A stretch of 64,000 bases of DNA, from positions 62,001-126,000 of the forward strand of contig CANTFL010000397.1 in NCBI GenBank assembly GCA_947650285.1, in the 5' to 3' direction. Of this stretch, positions 44,401-56,061 are shown in pieces (positions within the stretch are counted from its first letter, which is position 1; the number at the start of each line of letters is the position of its first letter). This DNA is from Hyaloperonospora brassicae (Eukaryota; Oomycota; Peronosporomycetes; Peronosporales; Peronosporaceae). The notes below the pieces were generated by a model. It ran no database searches. It was not told the DNA's origin and saw only the letters and a program-made list of their open reading frames with translations. The position numbers and the translations under genes were made by a program.

Positions 44401-47400
44401 TTATGGGATGTATGTCTTAGGAAACTCAAACCGTTCGATTATATATAATTTATAGAGTATCCCGAAAGATAGGAGCGACATAGTTATAACACCATAGTAA
44501 TTTGGTTGGTAAATTATCAGTCCAATCCGAGCACTTCTAGCAACAATACGAGTTTTTCTGACCGACAAAATTTTCTTTGGTCTCCCGACGGCTACGGGTA
44601 CTCGATTTGAGTGCAAGAAGGCCCTAACCGCTAGATGATTTGGTCAGGGTTACCGAGATCTGTCACGTGCAACGTCGGCTACAATTGGGCGCATATACAA
44701 GTGCTAGACAAGTAAATCTACAAGACACCAGTCTTGCCGTCGAGTGAGGTTGCCAGGCCGATCTGAAGGTTTTAAACAAGATAATCAGGAAAGAATTGAA
44801 TGACGTTTGTGGGAAATCGTCCACCAGTTCATCTGATCGGACACGAAGACCGGTCTAACCAGACAATCCGGATGGTAGAACCGTTCCCTAGGATTCAAGA
44901 TCGCGAGATGGGTTAAATGGTCTGGTTTCGTTTCGACTGTATCCAGGGCACGTCAAAAAGAATCAAGCATCGGCAGAAGCATATTGACTGATCTCAAACT
45001 CGATCGATATATTAGATAGAAGCGTGAAGATTTCCGCGCAGTGATCGCCTTAGCCAATCTTCAATTTCAAACACATCTTCTAAATTTGCTATGAAGAGCT
45101 GAAGTCATCCCAATAGACGGGCACACAAGTTGACTACAAAATCGAACATGAACACGAAAACCTCCCCTATAGGTCGTCAAGTCTTGGTAACACGGAAGAT
45201 CGCCTTTGCATTTCAAATCACGATAACGACTCATTTACATAGCCTCTGGTGTCACTTTTACACCAATGACATCACCTGCGACAAAATTCATGAATTCACA
45301 TTCGAGTAGTCGAAATAGACCCTTTCTTTAAGTCTTACAGATTCGACCTCAACTTAACGAAGATAGAGGAAACTGAAGGATCCTCTATCTCCATAGTTTC
45401 TTGGGAAAAATGTCAGGTAAGAAGTGCAGACAAAGGTTCCAATTTTAGGCATAAGAAGATAGCTTTCAAGTATCCTTTCAAACATATTATGATAAAATGC
45501 TTCATAAATAGTCATTCAGTTTACATGTCACGGACACAAACCATCACGATAATGCAAAGCTTATTTATTTAGCCACATGTTTGTAGTGGTTAATGGCATC
45601 TATTAGTTACCCAGGCACCCTCTAGGAACAAGGTGTATGCACAGCCGATGAATATTTGGATCGATTTTCGATGACAAGGTGTGAAAGGTAACGGGTGGAT
45701 AGGGACGCAGGTTTTTGGCGAATACATTCCTACCCGTCTTTACAGCAAAATACCGCAGAAGGAGCTACCCCTATATATTTCACCCATATCGCCAAGATAC
45801 GCCATAATTATGCAGATCATGCTTCACGGTTAATTTCAAGGTAGATCGCCACAATTCGCTCTCTGTGTATAACAACCATTCGGAGAGCTTGTACTTGTAA
45901 AAATTATCAATGATGTGCGAGTGTGTGGAGGACCGTAAGCCCAGGTGGTCTATCAAGGTGTACACCAGTAGATGGTAAAATTTGTTAGAAAGAAGTGTCC
46001 CTGTAAGTACGAGCGCGTAGGAAGCGCGCCGGACTGCGAATGTGAATGCGGCCGATGACTTTGTGTTCGTAAGGTGAAAAAATTGTCCGACACGATAAGC
46101 AACATTTGCTAATCGAGTGGACAGGAAGGATCACACGAGAAAATTAGGTAGAGGTATAACACAAGATAAATGACAGAATCCTCTTGCCACAGAGCTCTGT
46201 ACTGCCTTCTTACGTCTAGCGACATCGCGAATGAACCAAATTCGCAAGGGTGGATTGCTATTCAAGCACCGGAACCCGACGGTTCGGACCTATATTATAC
46301 ACGCTGATCAGATTGCTTTTTTTATCTAGTTATAGCAATATTCAATGCAAGATCAAATTAATTCGTATCTTCACAGAATCATTTTTCTGGCTTCCTTTCC
46401 CAAACAAGGTATATGTCCCACAAAGAGGCCTCTTGTTCGAAACACAAATGGTCGACTTAAATGGTTTTACGAGACTTTAACATGAACGGAATTTACATAA
46501 ATAGTATCGCTATAGCGATATTTACAATGTGCAAAACAAGATCCCCCGGGATCAGACTCATTTCGATCTTGGCGAACGAGCAAGTATGTGCTTTGTTGAT
46601 GGTCATTGAAGCATCGTGTACTACCATTCAGGATCGCTTACTTCCACCGAGACATAAATTTCACGACACTCATCGTGAAACACAATTCACATATGAAAAA
46701 GATTAGCCCAGATGGGTGATGATCAGCCGAATGGTTGGAATCCACTCCAAAGAGGTTATGATCATAATCTGGAGCATCCAGATGCTAGGCGATAGTGGTA
46801 ATTTACTTGTCAGGTTGGTTTGCGATTGTAATGAGATATGGTCATACATGATATTAATCCATCGGGTACGTCGAATGCATATCATCGTCAAGATAAAGAT
46901 GAGCCTCGAGTATCCACTTTTGTTCGAAAAACCTTCCACTACTTGCGATTTGAGTTCTCCAGACATGCTTTTTGGGACCCTTGATCAAAAACCTTTACAT
47001 GATGCAAAGACTGGTTGTTGACTACATTATATACGTAATTACGATGCATTTAGGTATGAGTGCAAACCCAAAGACCATGCACCTAGATCCCCACCATGAA
47101 GCAATGCTGTTCTTTTATGATACATTTCTGTAACAAGAGGCCATCCATCCTCATGTATCACAACGATTACATGCTCCTCGATATAACCGGAACTCACGAT
47201 CGACTACCAAATCGAACGAACCTAAATTATTATGCGACGACACGCACTTTGTGAAACTTGCCACGTCGGATAAAGAAAAGAAAGAGCGGTTTATATCTCA
47301 TTGCATGAGCTAAGACGCCATACATTAGTTATCAAAGATGATTAACCGGTCCAACAGCAAACTAACCTCTGGTACGGATCTGTATTTATTTGAAAGCTAC

Positions 47401-47500
47401 TCGTTCAAACCTCCTAATTAGCATCTGGCCATTAAAACATCCTGCAAATGCCTGGAACTATCGGACATGGGACAGAAATTGTGTAAAAAAGTACTAAACC
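38421..47500. other. AT-rich gene-free gap with dead retroelement traces
   Basis: No convincing gene is seen in 9 kb. Frames are under 112 codons and lack domain content. At 43730-43752 an LTR-terminus-like inverted repeat (TGTAACGGTGACGCCCCATT and three further bases) resembles the start of the Gypsy-2 LTR. Two patches are rich in perfect short inverted repeats: 45240-45400 (AGATAGAGGA/TCCTCTATCT at 45361-45370 and 45381-45390) and 46500-46810 (palindrome TATCGCTATAGCGATA at 46505-46520; TTTCACGA/TCGTGAAA at 46659-46666 and 46673-46680). These may be eroded pieces of elements like Gypsy-2. Confidence 0.5.
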
Positions 47501-49282
47501 AGCATCGCTCGTGCACGTTGGCTCGATATTGAGCAGTTTTCATCTGCCACGCGGAAGCAGTTCCAGTATCACTCGAAAACCTTGGGGTGCCAAGAACATG
47601 GGAAAGCGGCGTTAGTGCGAACGAGTAGAAGCACTTTCTGTAACGTTTGATCTACTCACTTCGCTTTACACGTTACAACTATAAGTCGACGCAGCAGCAC
47701 CTCTTCTACAATCCACTGAACGCTAAGTACCAATCGTTTGATGAACAAGATGCTGCACGACCATGATTCCCACACGCTATGCACCAGAACAGATTCCAAG
47801 TTTTGTGTTTTGTCGTTACGGGATCCCATCCCGTATAAAGGTTAACGCACTTGCGTACCAGCAGTCATCGGTTTTAAAAGAAGTTTCTATACTCTAGTGT
47901 CACAGCCAAAAGTTGTCAAGAAGAATACTCGCTATGCCCAACAAGCGTGAGTGCTGCTAAAACTGTAAGATTACAGTTGGGGGAGGCCCTGCAGAAGTAA
48001 GCAACCTTAGCTTCACATCACGGCTACGTTGGTTCACCCATGACACATCTTATGATTAGATCTACCGAAGGGGGATTTGCGTTTCAGAAATCTGACGTGA
48101 CACGTCGTACCACATCAGTCGGCATTTCAAACGTCGAAAGCGAAAACTCGCAGATTTATTTCCGGACGAAATAGCCAAGAAATTAGATAAATTTTCTCAA
48201 TCCTTACGTCGTTACTGTGCTTGGATGTCGAAGGAGATTCCACGACAATATGCGTGTACGCAGCATCGATTCGAGACAGCTGTATTGGCCGTTCCAGATC
48301 ATCGAGGCTAAGGACAGCAGCAGCGGCAGCGCTGAGTTCGAAATGATACATTTTACGCGTTGCTGTGGAGTGATATTGTCGTATTGGTGGGGAGCTATCG
48401 GATTGCAGCCCTCCAGTGCAAGAGTCTGTTCGATTTCTCGCAAGGTCGTATGCCGTCTAGTGACAATGCGTCTTACAATCAAGCAGGAGTTGTCGGAATG
48501 TAACGCGGAGTAGCGGGGTTGATCGATTTGCCCTCATGTTGTAGTGTCAAGTTTAGCTGAATCTCGTCACTTTTTCGTCGGGTATCACGACACCAGAAAA
48601 CTCGATGCTTGTCGTTCGTGCTTGGTTCTCAGATTATGACACCTTTGTTCGATTCAGCAGAACGATGCGCTATTCAAGCTGAGGAAGTCGAATGTGATGG
48701 AAGAACCGGGTGACAGTAAGAACAGACCGTCGCCACCCCCCCCCCGTTCTCAATAGTCGCAATACCGTCGCGATCCCACAGTACCTTTGTCTTCATCAAC
48801 CTCAATCGCACAATATGTCGCGCCCACCGAGCTAGACAGCGGCCAGGGCCACGCTATTTTATGGAATGCTAGGGAAACGAAACAGGATTCGAGTTCATTG
48901 TCGCTAAAAGTGCAAAGTCCACCACGCCATTCGTCAGCTGTGTTGGTATCCAGTTCAAGACGTAAACTCAGGTGATACCATCAAGTACCAGTGCACGAGC
49001 GTCAAATCCACCATCCGTGCCATCGATAGCACGTCAAACGGTTCGCCTTTTTGTCTCGCTCGACATATTACTTTCGGCGGATCTGAGTCAACCGTACCAA
49101 AACCAGATCGTCTATGCTGAAAGAACGTCAGTGTAGACTTCAACTTCGCTTCGCCTCAGCTCGCATGTCTCCTCGAATCCGCCGATAGTCGAGCATCGCT
49201 TGCGTGATACGGGCCACGTTGCTGTACGATCGCTCCATCTTCCTCTTCTCTGTGGTTTTGGCGTGTCCGCGCTGTATAGAGG

Positions 49283-49290
49283 TATAAAAA
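49283..49290 (+). promoter_or_regulatory. TATA-like box upstream of GH81 copy 3
   Basis: TATAAAAA lies 28 bp before the initiator element at 49318. Both P1 copies have TAAAAAA at this place, one base shorter. Oomycete promoters usually lack TATA boxes, so function is uncertain. Confidence 0.45.
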
Positions 49291-49317
49291 GCAAGTTTCC
49301 CTCCCGCGGACATCGGA

Positions 49318-49333
49318 GCTCACTTGTCATTTC
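49318..49333 (+). promoter_or_regulatory. Oomycete core promoter (Inr + FPR) of GH81 copy 3
   Basis: GCTCACTTGTCATTTC, identical to the P1 copies, 54 nt before the ATG at 49387. Confidence 0.7.
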
Positions 49334-49386
49334 AACGCCTTGTCCACAATCAAGAACACCATCAACTTGCGGCGATTCGGTCAAGC

Positions 49387-51777
49387 ATGAAGATATTTGC
49401 GTCGGCTCTGATTGTGCTCGGCACGGTTGTTCATCATCAACACCTGGCTCAAGTTGCCGGTCAAAATGCTGACAGGGATGGCGCCTCTAGCTTCAGTGAC
49501 GGCTCACCAGTGGTGGTACCCCCCTCTGCGCATGCAGCCAACAGCACCACTTCCAATGTAACGGACGGTAGCGACGCAACTTTATCGGCATCAGTAGACC
49601 TATCAACTCTGAATGTCGGTGGCGGCGGCGCTTTCACAACGTTTCGCGCGCTAGAGCCGCCCAGCTACCTCGTCGAGCGTACTAACGCAATGACGGGTCT
49701 ATGCCCACCCAAGCATCTTGATCCATCGGTGGTCAAGAACCGCGCGATCCCAACCAACAACTGGTGGGGAAACATCATCGCGCACGACTCGAATACAGCC
49801 ATTCAACCCATTTGGTCGAACCCGTACTCCCTGCAGATGGTCGTCGACAAGGCGCCCTTCGGCATGTCCACAAGCTATCCGTATCGCAGTCGCTTTAGTG
49901 GCGGCAACTCCGGCAACAACGGTGCCGTCAAGTTCTATGCGCACGGAATGGTTCGCGAGTTCTTGTTTTCGGCCGAAGAAATCGTGCAGCAAAAGCCTAC
50001 CTTCCAAGTTGTCGACTGGGCGGACCAGGGCGTGACCGTCAAGTTCACGGCCAGCTCATCCGGTGGCAGTATGGTGTCGGACATTGTTTCCGGCATGGTC
50101 TACGCCTCGATGAAGTACTCGGGACTTACTCCGCGACTGGTGTCAACAGCAGCAATCTCCACTGTAAACGGTCGTGCCCTAGGGGGTCTTCAAGTGCGTG
50201 GCTCCAAGTTTGAGATCGTCTACAACTCCGGTCAAAAGTGGGTAGTCTTCGTACTGTCGAGCGACGGTCGCATGGAAAAAGACATCACTCTGACTGCCGA
50301 TGGTACATCTGCACTCAAGAGCACGGGTGTTTTCGACGGCATGTTGCGCGTTGCTCTCGTTCTCGAAGACTCCTGGCTGAGCACGCTGGAACAACACAAG
50401 TTGTGCACCGTGCAAGCAGCAAATGTTGACCTCCGTGACGACAGCTCCTACGTGTTCAAGTGGAAGACGATGGGAGACTGTTCTAGTGGTCTATTGCATT
50501 TCGCAATGAAACACCATGCTGAGACCCTGGTCACGAGCAACGGCGTACGCCAGGTGGACGGCATGATAGCCTTCTCGACGACCCGAGGCGCGCATCAGGC
50601 TTTCACAACACCAGGTGGACCCGGCGATCCGGTGTGGGAGATCAAGGAGACTCAGCCCGTACCCGAAGACCTCTATCCGTCCCGCAAGATTGCATCGGAC
50701 GTCGTTCGACAGCAGCGTATCATCGACCACTTACGCGAAGACATCAGCAGTGCGTGGTCGATTCCACTCGACGGCAGCTACTACTTCAACGGCAAAGCTG
50801 CTCAGAAGTATGCATCCCTGTGTCTGATTGCGAACGACGCAGCGGTCATAGGCGACGACAAGAGTCTACTTAACAAGTGTCTCGAGAAGCTACGCCGTGT
50901 GATGGCGCCGTTCGTGTCCAACACTTGGACCAACAAGCTCCAGTACGACCAGGTCTACGGCGGTATCGTAAGCTCACAAGGATTCAAGACCAAGGACCTG
51001 AACACGGACTTCGGAAACACCATGTACAACGACCACCACTTCCATTACGGCTACTGGGTGCACACGGCGGCCATCATCAACCTGCTCGACCCAACGTGGA
51101 GCGATCTCAGCAAACTCAACGCCATGGTCAACCTACTCGTCCGCGACGTCGCCAACTTCGACCCAGACGACAGGTTCTTCACCCGGTTCCGCTCGTTCGA
51201 CTGGTTCCGTGGCCACTCGTACTCTCACGGTGTTACTCCGTTTGCCGATGGCAAAGACCAAGAGAGCACGTCGGAGGACGTCAACTTCGCTTTTGGCATG
51301 TACATGTACGGCAAGGCCACAAACAACGCGACCATGGAAGCCGTCGGCAAGCTCATGACGCGCGTCAACTCGCACGCGATCAAGACGTACTTCCTCGTAG
51401 AGGACGCAAACCAGATCCACCCGGCCAACTTCCGCCCCAACAAGGTCACGGGTATCTTTTTCGACAACAAGGTGGACTACGCGACGTGGTTTAGCGCCGA
51501 AAAGTATTGCATCCACGGCATTCAGATGATTCCCGTGTCCGCTGTGACCGAGTTCGTGCGCACCAAACAGTTTGTACAAGAGGAGTGGGAGCAGGTGCTG
51601 GGAAACGAGGCGATCGTCACGCGCGAGGACACGAGCAACGCCTGGCTCTCGCTGTTGTACGCGAACTTTGCAATGGTGGACAAGCAGCGCGCGATGCGGG
51701 TCTTACAGAAAACCAAAATGGACGACGGTCTGTCCCGTTCCTGGGCACTTTACATGGCCGCTAGCTTTGCTGAGTGA
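49387..51777 (+). CDS. GH81 endo-1,3-beta-glucanase, secreted (copy 3, P2 left arm)
   Basis: A complete 796-residue frame with the same signal peptide and GH81 active-site blocks (TNNWWGN, DHHFHYGYW, DWFRGHSYSHG, QESTSEDVN). It differs from P1 copies by TGLCPPK and NTAIQP (shared with copy 4) and has two private changes: AAVIGDD instead of AAVMGDD, and IINLLDP instead of IINRLDP. The second lies ten residues or so after the DHHFHYGYW block, so it is the only substitution close to the catalytic region. The start is fixed by the signal peptide; here the upstream frame is broken by the one-base TATA-box indel, which supports this ATG in all copies. It is convergent with copy 4. Confidence 0.95.
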   Translation: MKIFASALIVLGTVVHHQHLAQVAGQNADRDGASSFSDGSPVVVPPSAHAANSTTSNVTDGSDATLSASVDLSTLNVGGGGAFTTFRALEPPSYLVERTNAMTGLCPPKHLDPSVVKNRAIPTNNWWGNIIAHDSNTAIQPIWSNPYSLQMVVDKAPFGMSTSYPYRSRFSGGNSGNNGAVKFYAHGMVREFLFSAEEIVQQKPTFQVVDWADQGVTVKFTASSSGGSMVSDIVSGMVYASMKYSGLTPRLVSTAAISTVNGRALGGLQVRGSKFEIVYNSGQKWVVFVLSSDGRMEKDITLTADGTSALKSTGVFDGMLRVALVLEDSWLSTLEQHKLCTVQAANVDLRDDSSYVFKWKTMGDCSSGLLHFAMKHHAETLVTSNGVRQVDGMIAFSTTRGAHQAFTTPGGPGDPVWEIKETQPVPEDLYPSRKIASDVVRQQRIIDHLREDISSAWSIPLDGSYYFNGKAAQKYASLCLIANDAAVIGDDKSLLNKCLEKLRRVMAPFVSNTWTNKLQYDQVYGGIVSSQGFKTKDLNTDFGNTMYNDHHFHYGYWVHTAAIINLLDPTWSDLSKLNAMVNLLVRDVANFDPDDRFFTRFRSFDWFRGHSYSHGVTPFADGKDQESTSEDVNFAFGMYMYGKATNNATMEAVGKLMTRVNSHAIKTYFLVEDANQIHPANFRPNKVTGIFFDNKVDYATWFSAEKYCIHGIQMIPVSAVTEFVRTKQFVQEEWEQVLGNEAIVTREDTSNAWLSLLYANFAMVDKQRAMRVLQKTKMDDGLSRSWALYMAASFAE

Positions 51778-52117
51778 GTCGTACCGCCCGCTGTCGCTAT
51801 TCTCAGTATATCGACCACTTCCGTCATCGAGCACATGTAGTATCGAGTCCGTTCAGCTGGTCTTGTCGCCGGCTTTCCTCTTGATCCAATACACTCGTTT
51901 CTTTCCAGCTCGAGGACGTTGTCGGTCTACAGATCTATCACCGTACTACGCAATCTAAGGCCTGCCTGGCGTGTGGGAGCACCCGTGCTTAACTAGCTAG
52001 TGCATCGTTGCCGTCATCTCGTGCTTCATTAGTCGATGGCATCTTCTGCGCCACCTTACACGATAGATCGAAACTTCGACGCGGGCGGTACGGCGCGGGC
52101 TCCCCGGATCGCACAGT

Positions 52118-52195
52118 AAAAGCAGGCGTATGATCGTCAGTCACAGCTGGCGTATGATCGTCAGTCACAGCAGGCGTATCATCTTCAGTCACAGC
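52118..52195 (-). repeat. 24-bp tandem repeat, GH81 copy 3 3' side
   Basis: Same three-unit array as 20331-20408, including the CCAGCTGTG-type middle unit. Confidence 0.75.
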
Positions 52196-52752
52196 AATCG
52201 GTTTTCATGCACGGTCTGCTGCGCTGAGAGACAGGACAGTCTCTTCAGCCTCTAGCAGCATTGGTTGATTCTGTTTGGCACGGATCAGGGTAGTTATACT
52301 CCAGCCTGTCGCGCGCTGGACTGTAGACGCACCTCTTTTATGTGCAGGGCGTAGCTCATTAATCATGCCAGATGTTGAGTTTTATACGCTGTGGCGACGT
52401 AGCCGCTCGCAACATTGGCCATTTATATGGATCGCACGTGTTGTCAAGTTTCGTTGCCTTCTCACTTGATCATCATCCACTCTCCCCGTTCAAAGCGCGT
52501 GATTACCATTCACATCAAGCATACATGGAACGTCCTGGAAGTCGATACAAAATCCACGCGATTTACGTCAGGTCTTCCGCCGCTGCGAAGAAGCTGAGTG
52601 AGGCAGAAGTTTGACAGAGTAGTGTACTGATCCAACATGTGCAGCTTGGCCTGCGCAATTCCTTCAGTCTGCTCTCTTGTTCGTGTGCTTGCCTTTATTT
52701 CCTGACGCGATCCACATCACCCAAGTCGGTTTGCTCTCGTTATTGAATTCAC

Positions 52753-52890
52753 GCGAATGGACCACTTGAGCAGCAGTTGAGTTGGAGGCAGCACTTTTTG
52801 CGAATGGACCACTTAAGCAACTGTTGAGTTGGAGGCAGCACTTTTTGCGAATGGACTCACTTAAGCAACTGTTGAGTTGGAGGTAGCACT
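52753..52890. repeat. 47-bp minisatellite, three units (P2 left arm)
   Basis: Third unit reads GCGAATGGACTCACTTAAGC and ends GGAGGTAGCACT; the GTAGC variant is shared with the P2 right arm and not with P1. Confidence 0.8.
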
Positions 52891-53401
52891 GTTAGCAAGC
52901 TGTCAACACCACAACAATGGTAACACCTTCAATTGGTTGACAATCAGTCCCCATTTACTTCCAATCGGAATAGCGCATTCGAATCCCCTCTGGGCGTACT
53001 TGGGCTTTTGCTTCAACGCATCGAGAAATCGATCACGTTCTTGGATTGAACGTTGTTGCTTTTTTGCACGCAGTGCTTAATTGCTGACACATGTAGGTAC
53101 AAGAGAGCGCCAGCTCGAGGTCTACGGCTCCGTTATATGTCCTTTGTTTCCACGTTTACGAACGAGAAGCGCTGCGGAGAGCTCACGTTTTGCTAGGAAA
53201 CGCTTACGTCACATTCACACATTCAAAGGGAACAAATCGTTCTACCGGGGTGTTCTATTTGACCATCTTCTACGGCACAAGACGCATTCCTCATCAAACA
53301 AGATAAGACATGCGCATTGTTGCGCAGACGGGGAAATCTAAAAAGACCAAGATTATATTCAACAACGAAAGAGAGGAAGAAGGAACTTGTGCCAACTCAA
53401 T

Positions 53402-54641
53402 CTTAATGCATTCTGACATAAAGAATGCAACTTTATCGATGATACCTTTCAATCATGAAAGATGCGGTCGCAAACATCTGACCGCTCTTTTTATGAGAAA
53501 GGTGTGCCATGGATGAATACCATGCGCACAAGCATCGTACGCTTGTACAAACGTCCAGGATCACGAAAATCATACAGCTTTTGTCCGTGATCCCCGTCAG
53601 CTTTTAATATCAATACGAGAGAGATTAAAAACACGCTGGAACTTTGCGGTGATAATTTTTTGGCTCTATGCACTGCTTGATCGCTCGTCTTTTCAATAAG
53701 ATACTCGTTGAAAAGCAAGTATTTTCCAAGCGGTAAACCCTTCTACACATTCGTTACACTAGTTATGGGTCAATTTCTGTGACCGACTACGTCGTGAATG
53801 TAGCATAAACAATATCAACATTCTCGATCAAGTCACGAAGAGAAGTCGTGATTCGATTCCATCGTATATTAATACGATGGACTCTTAACCTTCGTATTTA
53901 TTTCAAGTGATGTTTGCTCGTGTCCCTTTCGAGAAGTTTGAGCTTATAAACACCGTCAACCATATCTTCACGTTTTGCACTCACCTGCTCGTGTTTGGGC
54001 AATTCCTCCACTACTGGGTCATCTGATCAAAGATGGTAAAAATTTGCCTTCTTCTTCTCTTCCAAGTACGTACAATTGCGCTTATATGTTCTCCAACCCT
54101 GTAATAATATCCGTCACTTCCATTTATGGAAGTTGGCTTCTTATCAGTCCTACCACGTCCTATTTCCGTCTTGCATACTCCGGCCTTTTTGTGTTGTTTT
54201 TGACGAACACATTTCCTTTCCCGTCTTCACTTTTGCGGTATTTGTTTAAGTTGCGTTTTTTTGATATTCAGTCGAACAGGGTTCAGGCGACTGCAAGAAT
54301 GCTATGTGGGTGGCTATTGAGTACGGGCCGGTCCAAGTCTGGGACAGTTCGGTTCCGATGAACGAGACTGGTTGGTCCCAGCATGGTTGGTCAATGCTAG
54401 CTGTACAGAAACTAAGTGAAACATAATTGCCACTCCTAAATTTACTTTCTTTCTACGACATTGCACATCAAGCTACATTGCCGTGTTGTAAGACGGAGAA
54501 TAACATGTACGGCAAATGTAAGATTATATAGAGCAATAACGAAATACAGTTTTTTGCTTACCCCATCTTCGTGTCCAACGTTACATTCAGTGATTACCTT
54601 CGGTTCGGCATCCTCTAATTTTAATCTTAAGATCCATTTTA
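53402..54641 (-). other. Palindrome P2 spacer, opposite orientation to the P1 spacer
   Basis: 1240 bp, the same length as 21615-22854 and its near-identical reverse complement. The hairpin-rich half is now on the left (53402-54130; CCATCGTAT/ATACGATGG at 53859-53867 and 53872-53880; TGCATTC/GAATGCA at 53407-53413 and 53423-53429). A frame of 128 codons at 53975-54361 is hydrophobic in part, lacks an ATG and has no known domain. Confidence 0.75.
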
Positions 54642-55152
54642 ATTGAGTTGGCACAAGTTCCTTCTTCCTCTCTCTTGTTGTTGAATATAATCTTGGTCTT
54701 TTTAGATTTCCCCGTCTGCGCAACAATGCGCATGTCTTATCTTGTTTGATGAGGAATGCGTCTTGTGCCGTAGAAGATGGTCAAATAGAACACCCCGGTA
54801 GAACGATTTGTTCCCTTTGAATGTGTGAATGTGACGTAAGCGTTTCCTAGCAAAACGTGAGCTCTCCGCAGCGCTTCTCGTTCGTAAACGTGGAAACAAA
54901 GGACATATAACGGAGCCGTAGACCTCGAGCTGGCGCTCTCTTGTACCTACATGTGTCAGCAATTAAGCACTGCGTGCAAAAAAGCAACAACGTTCAATCC
55001 AAGAACGTGATCGATTTCTTGATGCGTTGAAGCAAAAGCCCAAGTACGCCCAGAGGGGATTCGAATGCGCTATTCCGATTGGAAGTAAATGGGGACTGAT
55101 TGTCAACCAATTGAAGGTGTTACCATTGTTGTGGTGTTGACAGCTTGCTAAC

Positions 55153-55289
55153 AGTGCTACCTCCAACTCAACAGTTGCTTAAGTGATCCATTCGCAAAAA
55201 GTGCTGCCTCCAACTCAACAGTTGCTTAAGTGGTCCATTCGCAAAAAGTGCTGCCTCCAACTCAACTGCTGCTCAAGTGGTCCATTCGC
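55153..55289. repeat. 47-bp minisatellite, three units (P2 right arm)
   Basis: Inverted copy of 52753-52890, sharing the GCTACC (GGTAGC) variant. Confidence 0.8.
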
Positions 55290-55800
55290 GTGAATTCAAT
55301 AACGAGAGCAAACCGACTTGGGTGATGTGGATCGCGTCAGGAAATAAAGGCAAGCACACGAACAAGAGAGCAGACTGAAATAATTGCGCAGGCCAAGCTG
55401 CACATGTTGGATCAGTACACTACTCTGTCAAACTTCTGCCTCACTCAGCTTCTTCGCAGCGGCGGAAGACCTGACGTAAATCGCGTGGATTTTGTATCGA
55501 CTTCCAGGACGTTCCATGTATGCTTGATGTGAATGGTAATCACGCGCTTTGAACGGGGAGAGTGGATGATGATCAAGTGAGAAGGCAACGAAACTTGACA
55601 ACACGTGCGATCCATATAAATGGCCAATGTTGCGAGCGGCTACGTCGCCACAGCGTATAAAACTCAACATCTGGCATGATTAATGAGCTACGCCCTGCAC
55701 ATAAAAGAGGTGCGTCTACAGTCCAGCGCGCGACAGGCTGGAGTATAACTACCCTGATCCGTGCCAAACAGAATCAACCAATGCTGCTAGAGGCTGAAGA

Positions 55801-56054
55801 TGTTATGTCGAAGGAAAATTGGAAAGTGTATTGAATTAGTTTTCCTATGAACTTACTCGTCGTGTTATCTTCTTCTACCTTGTAGCTTTCCCTGATCTTG
55901 ATGGATTCTAGAACATACACTCAAGGTAGTTCTAGAATCATCAGACTGCACGTGAACCGTTTACACCCTGTCGTATCATCGCTGTCTTGTCACTTGTGCG
56001 TAGCAAATCACAGTTGGCTTTGTTGACCGTGCATTGACAGTGCACACATCAACA
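55801..56054 (-). repeat. Copia 3' LTR
   Basis: 254 bp, apparently identical to 60350-60603. The bases next to it on the inside (56055-56066, CTCCCACTCACT on the plus strand) form the polypurine tract on the element strand. Confidence 0.95.
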
Positions 56055-56061
56055 CTCCCAC

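Larger units (their letters stand above)
47501..53401 (+). repeat. Palindrome P2, left arm
   Basis: Colinear with 15713-21614 of P1 and nearly identical; it starts abruptly at AGCATCGCTCGTGC after unrelated AT-rich DNA. It lacks the outer arm segment and the Gypsy-1 insertion. It contains GH81 copy 3. P2-specific variants include a one-base difference in the TATA-like box and a different minisatellite third unit. Confidence 0.92.
51778..53401. other. GH81 copy 3 downstream arm region
   Basis: Same content as 19991-21614: 24-bp repeat, 47-bp minisatellite, short frames without domains, ending at the spacer. The uninterrupted TCTTC at 52242-52246 is the empty site of the Copia insertion found in the opposite arm. 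Confidence 0.5.

Noticed and set aside
53975..54361. Hydrophobic 128-codon frame in the spacer
   Set aside because: Non-ATG start, shortened by a stop in the P1 copy, no family resemblance.
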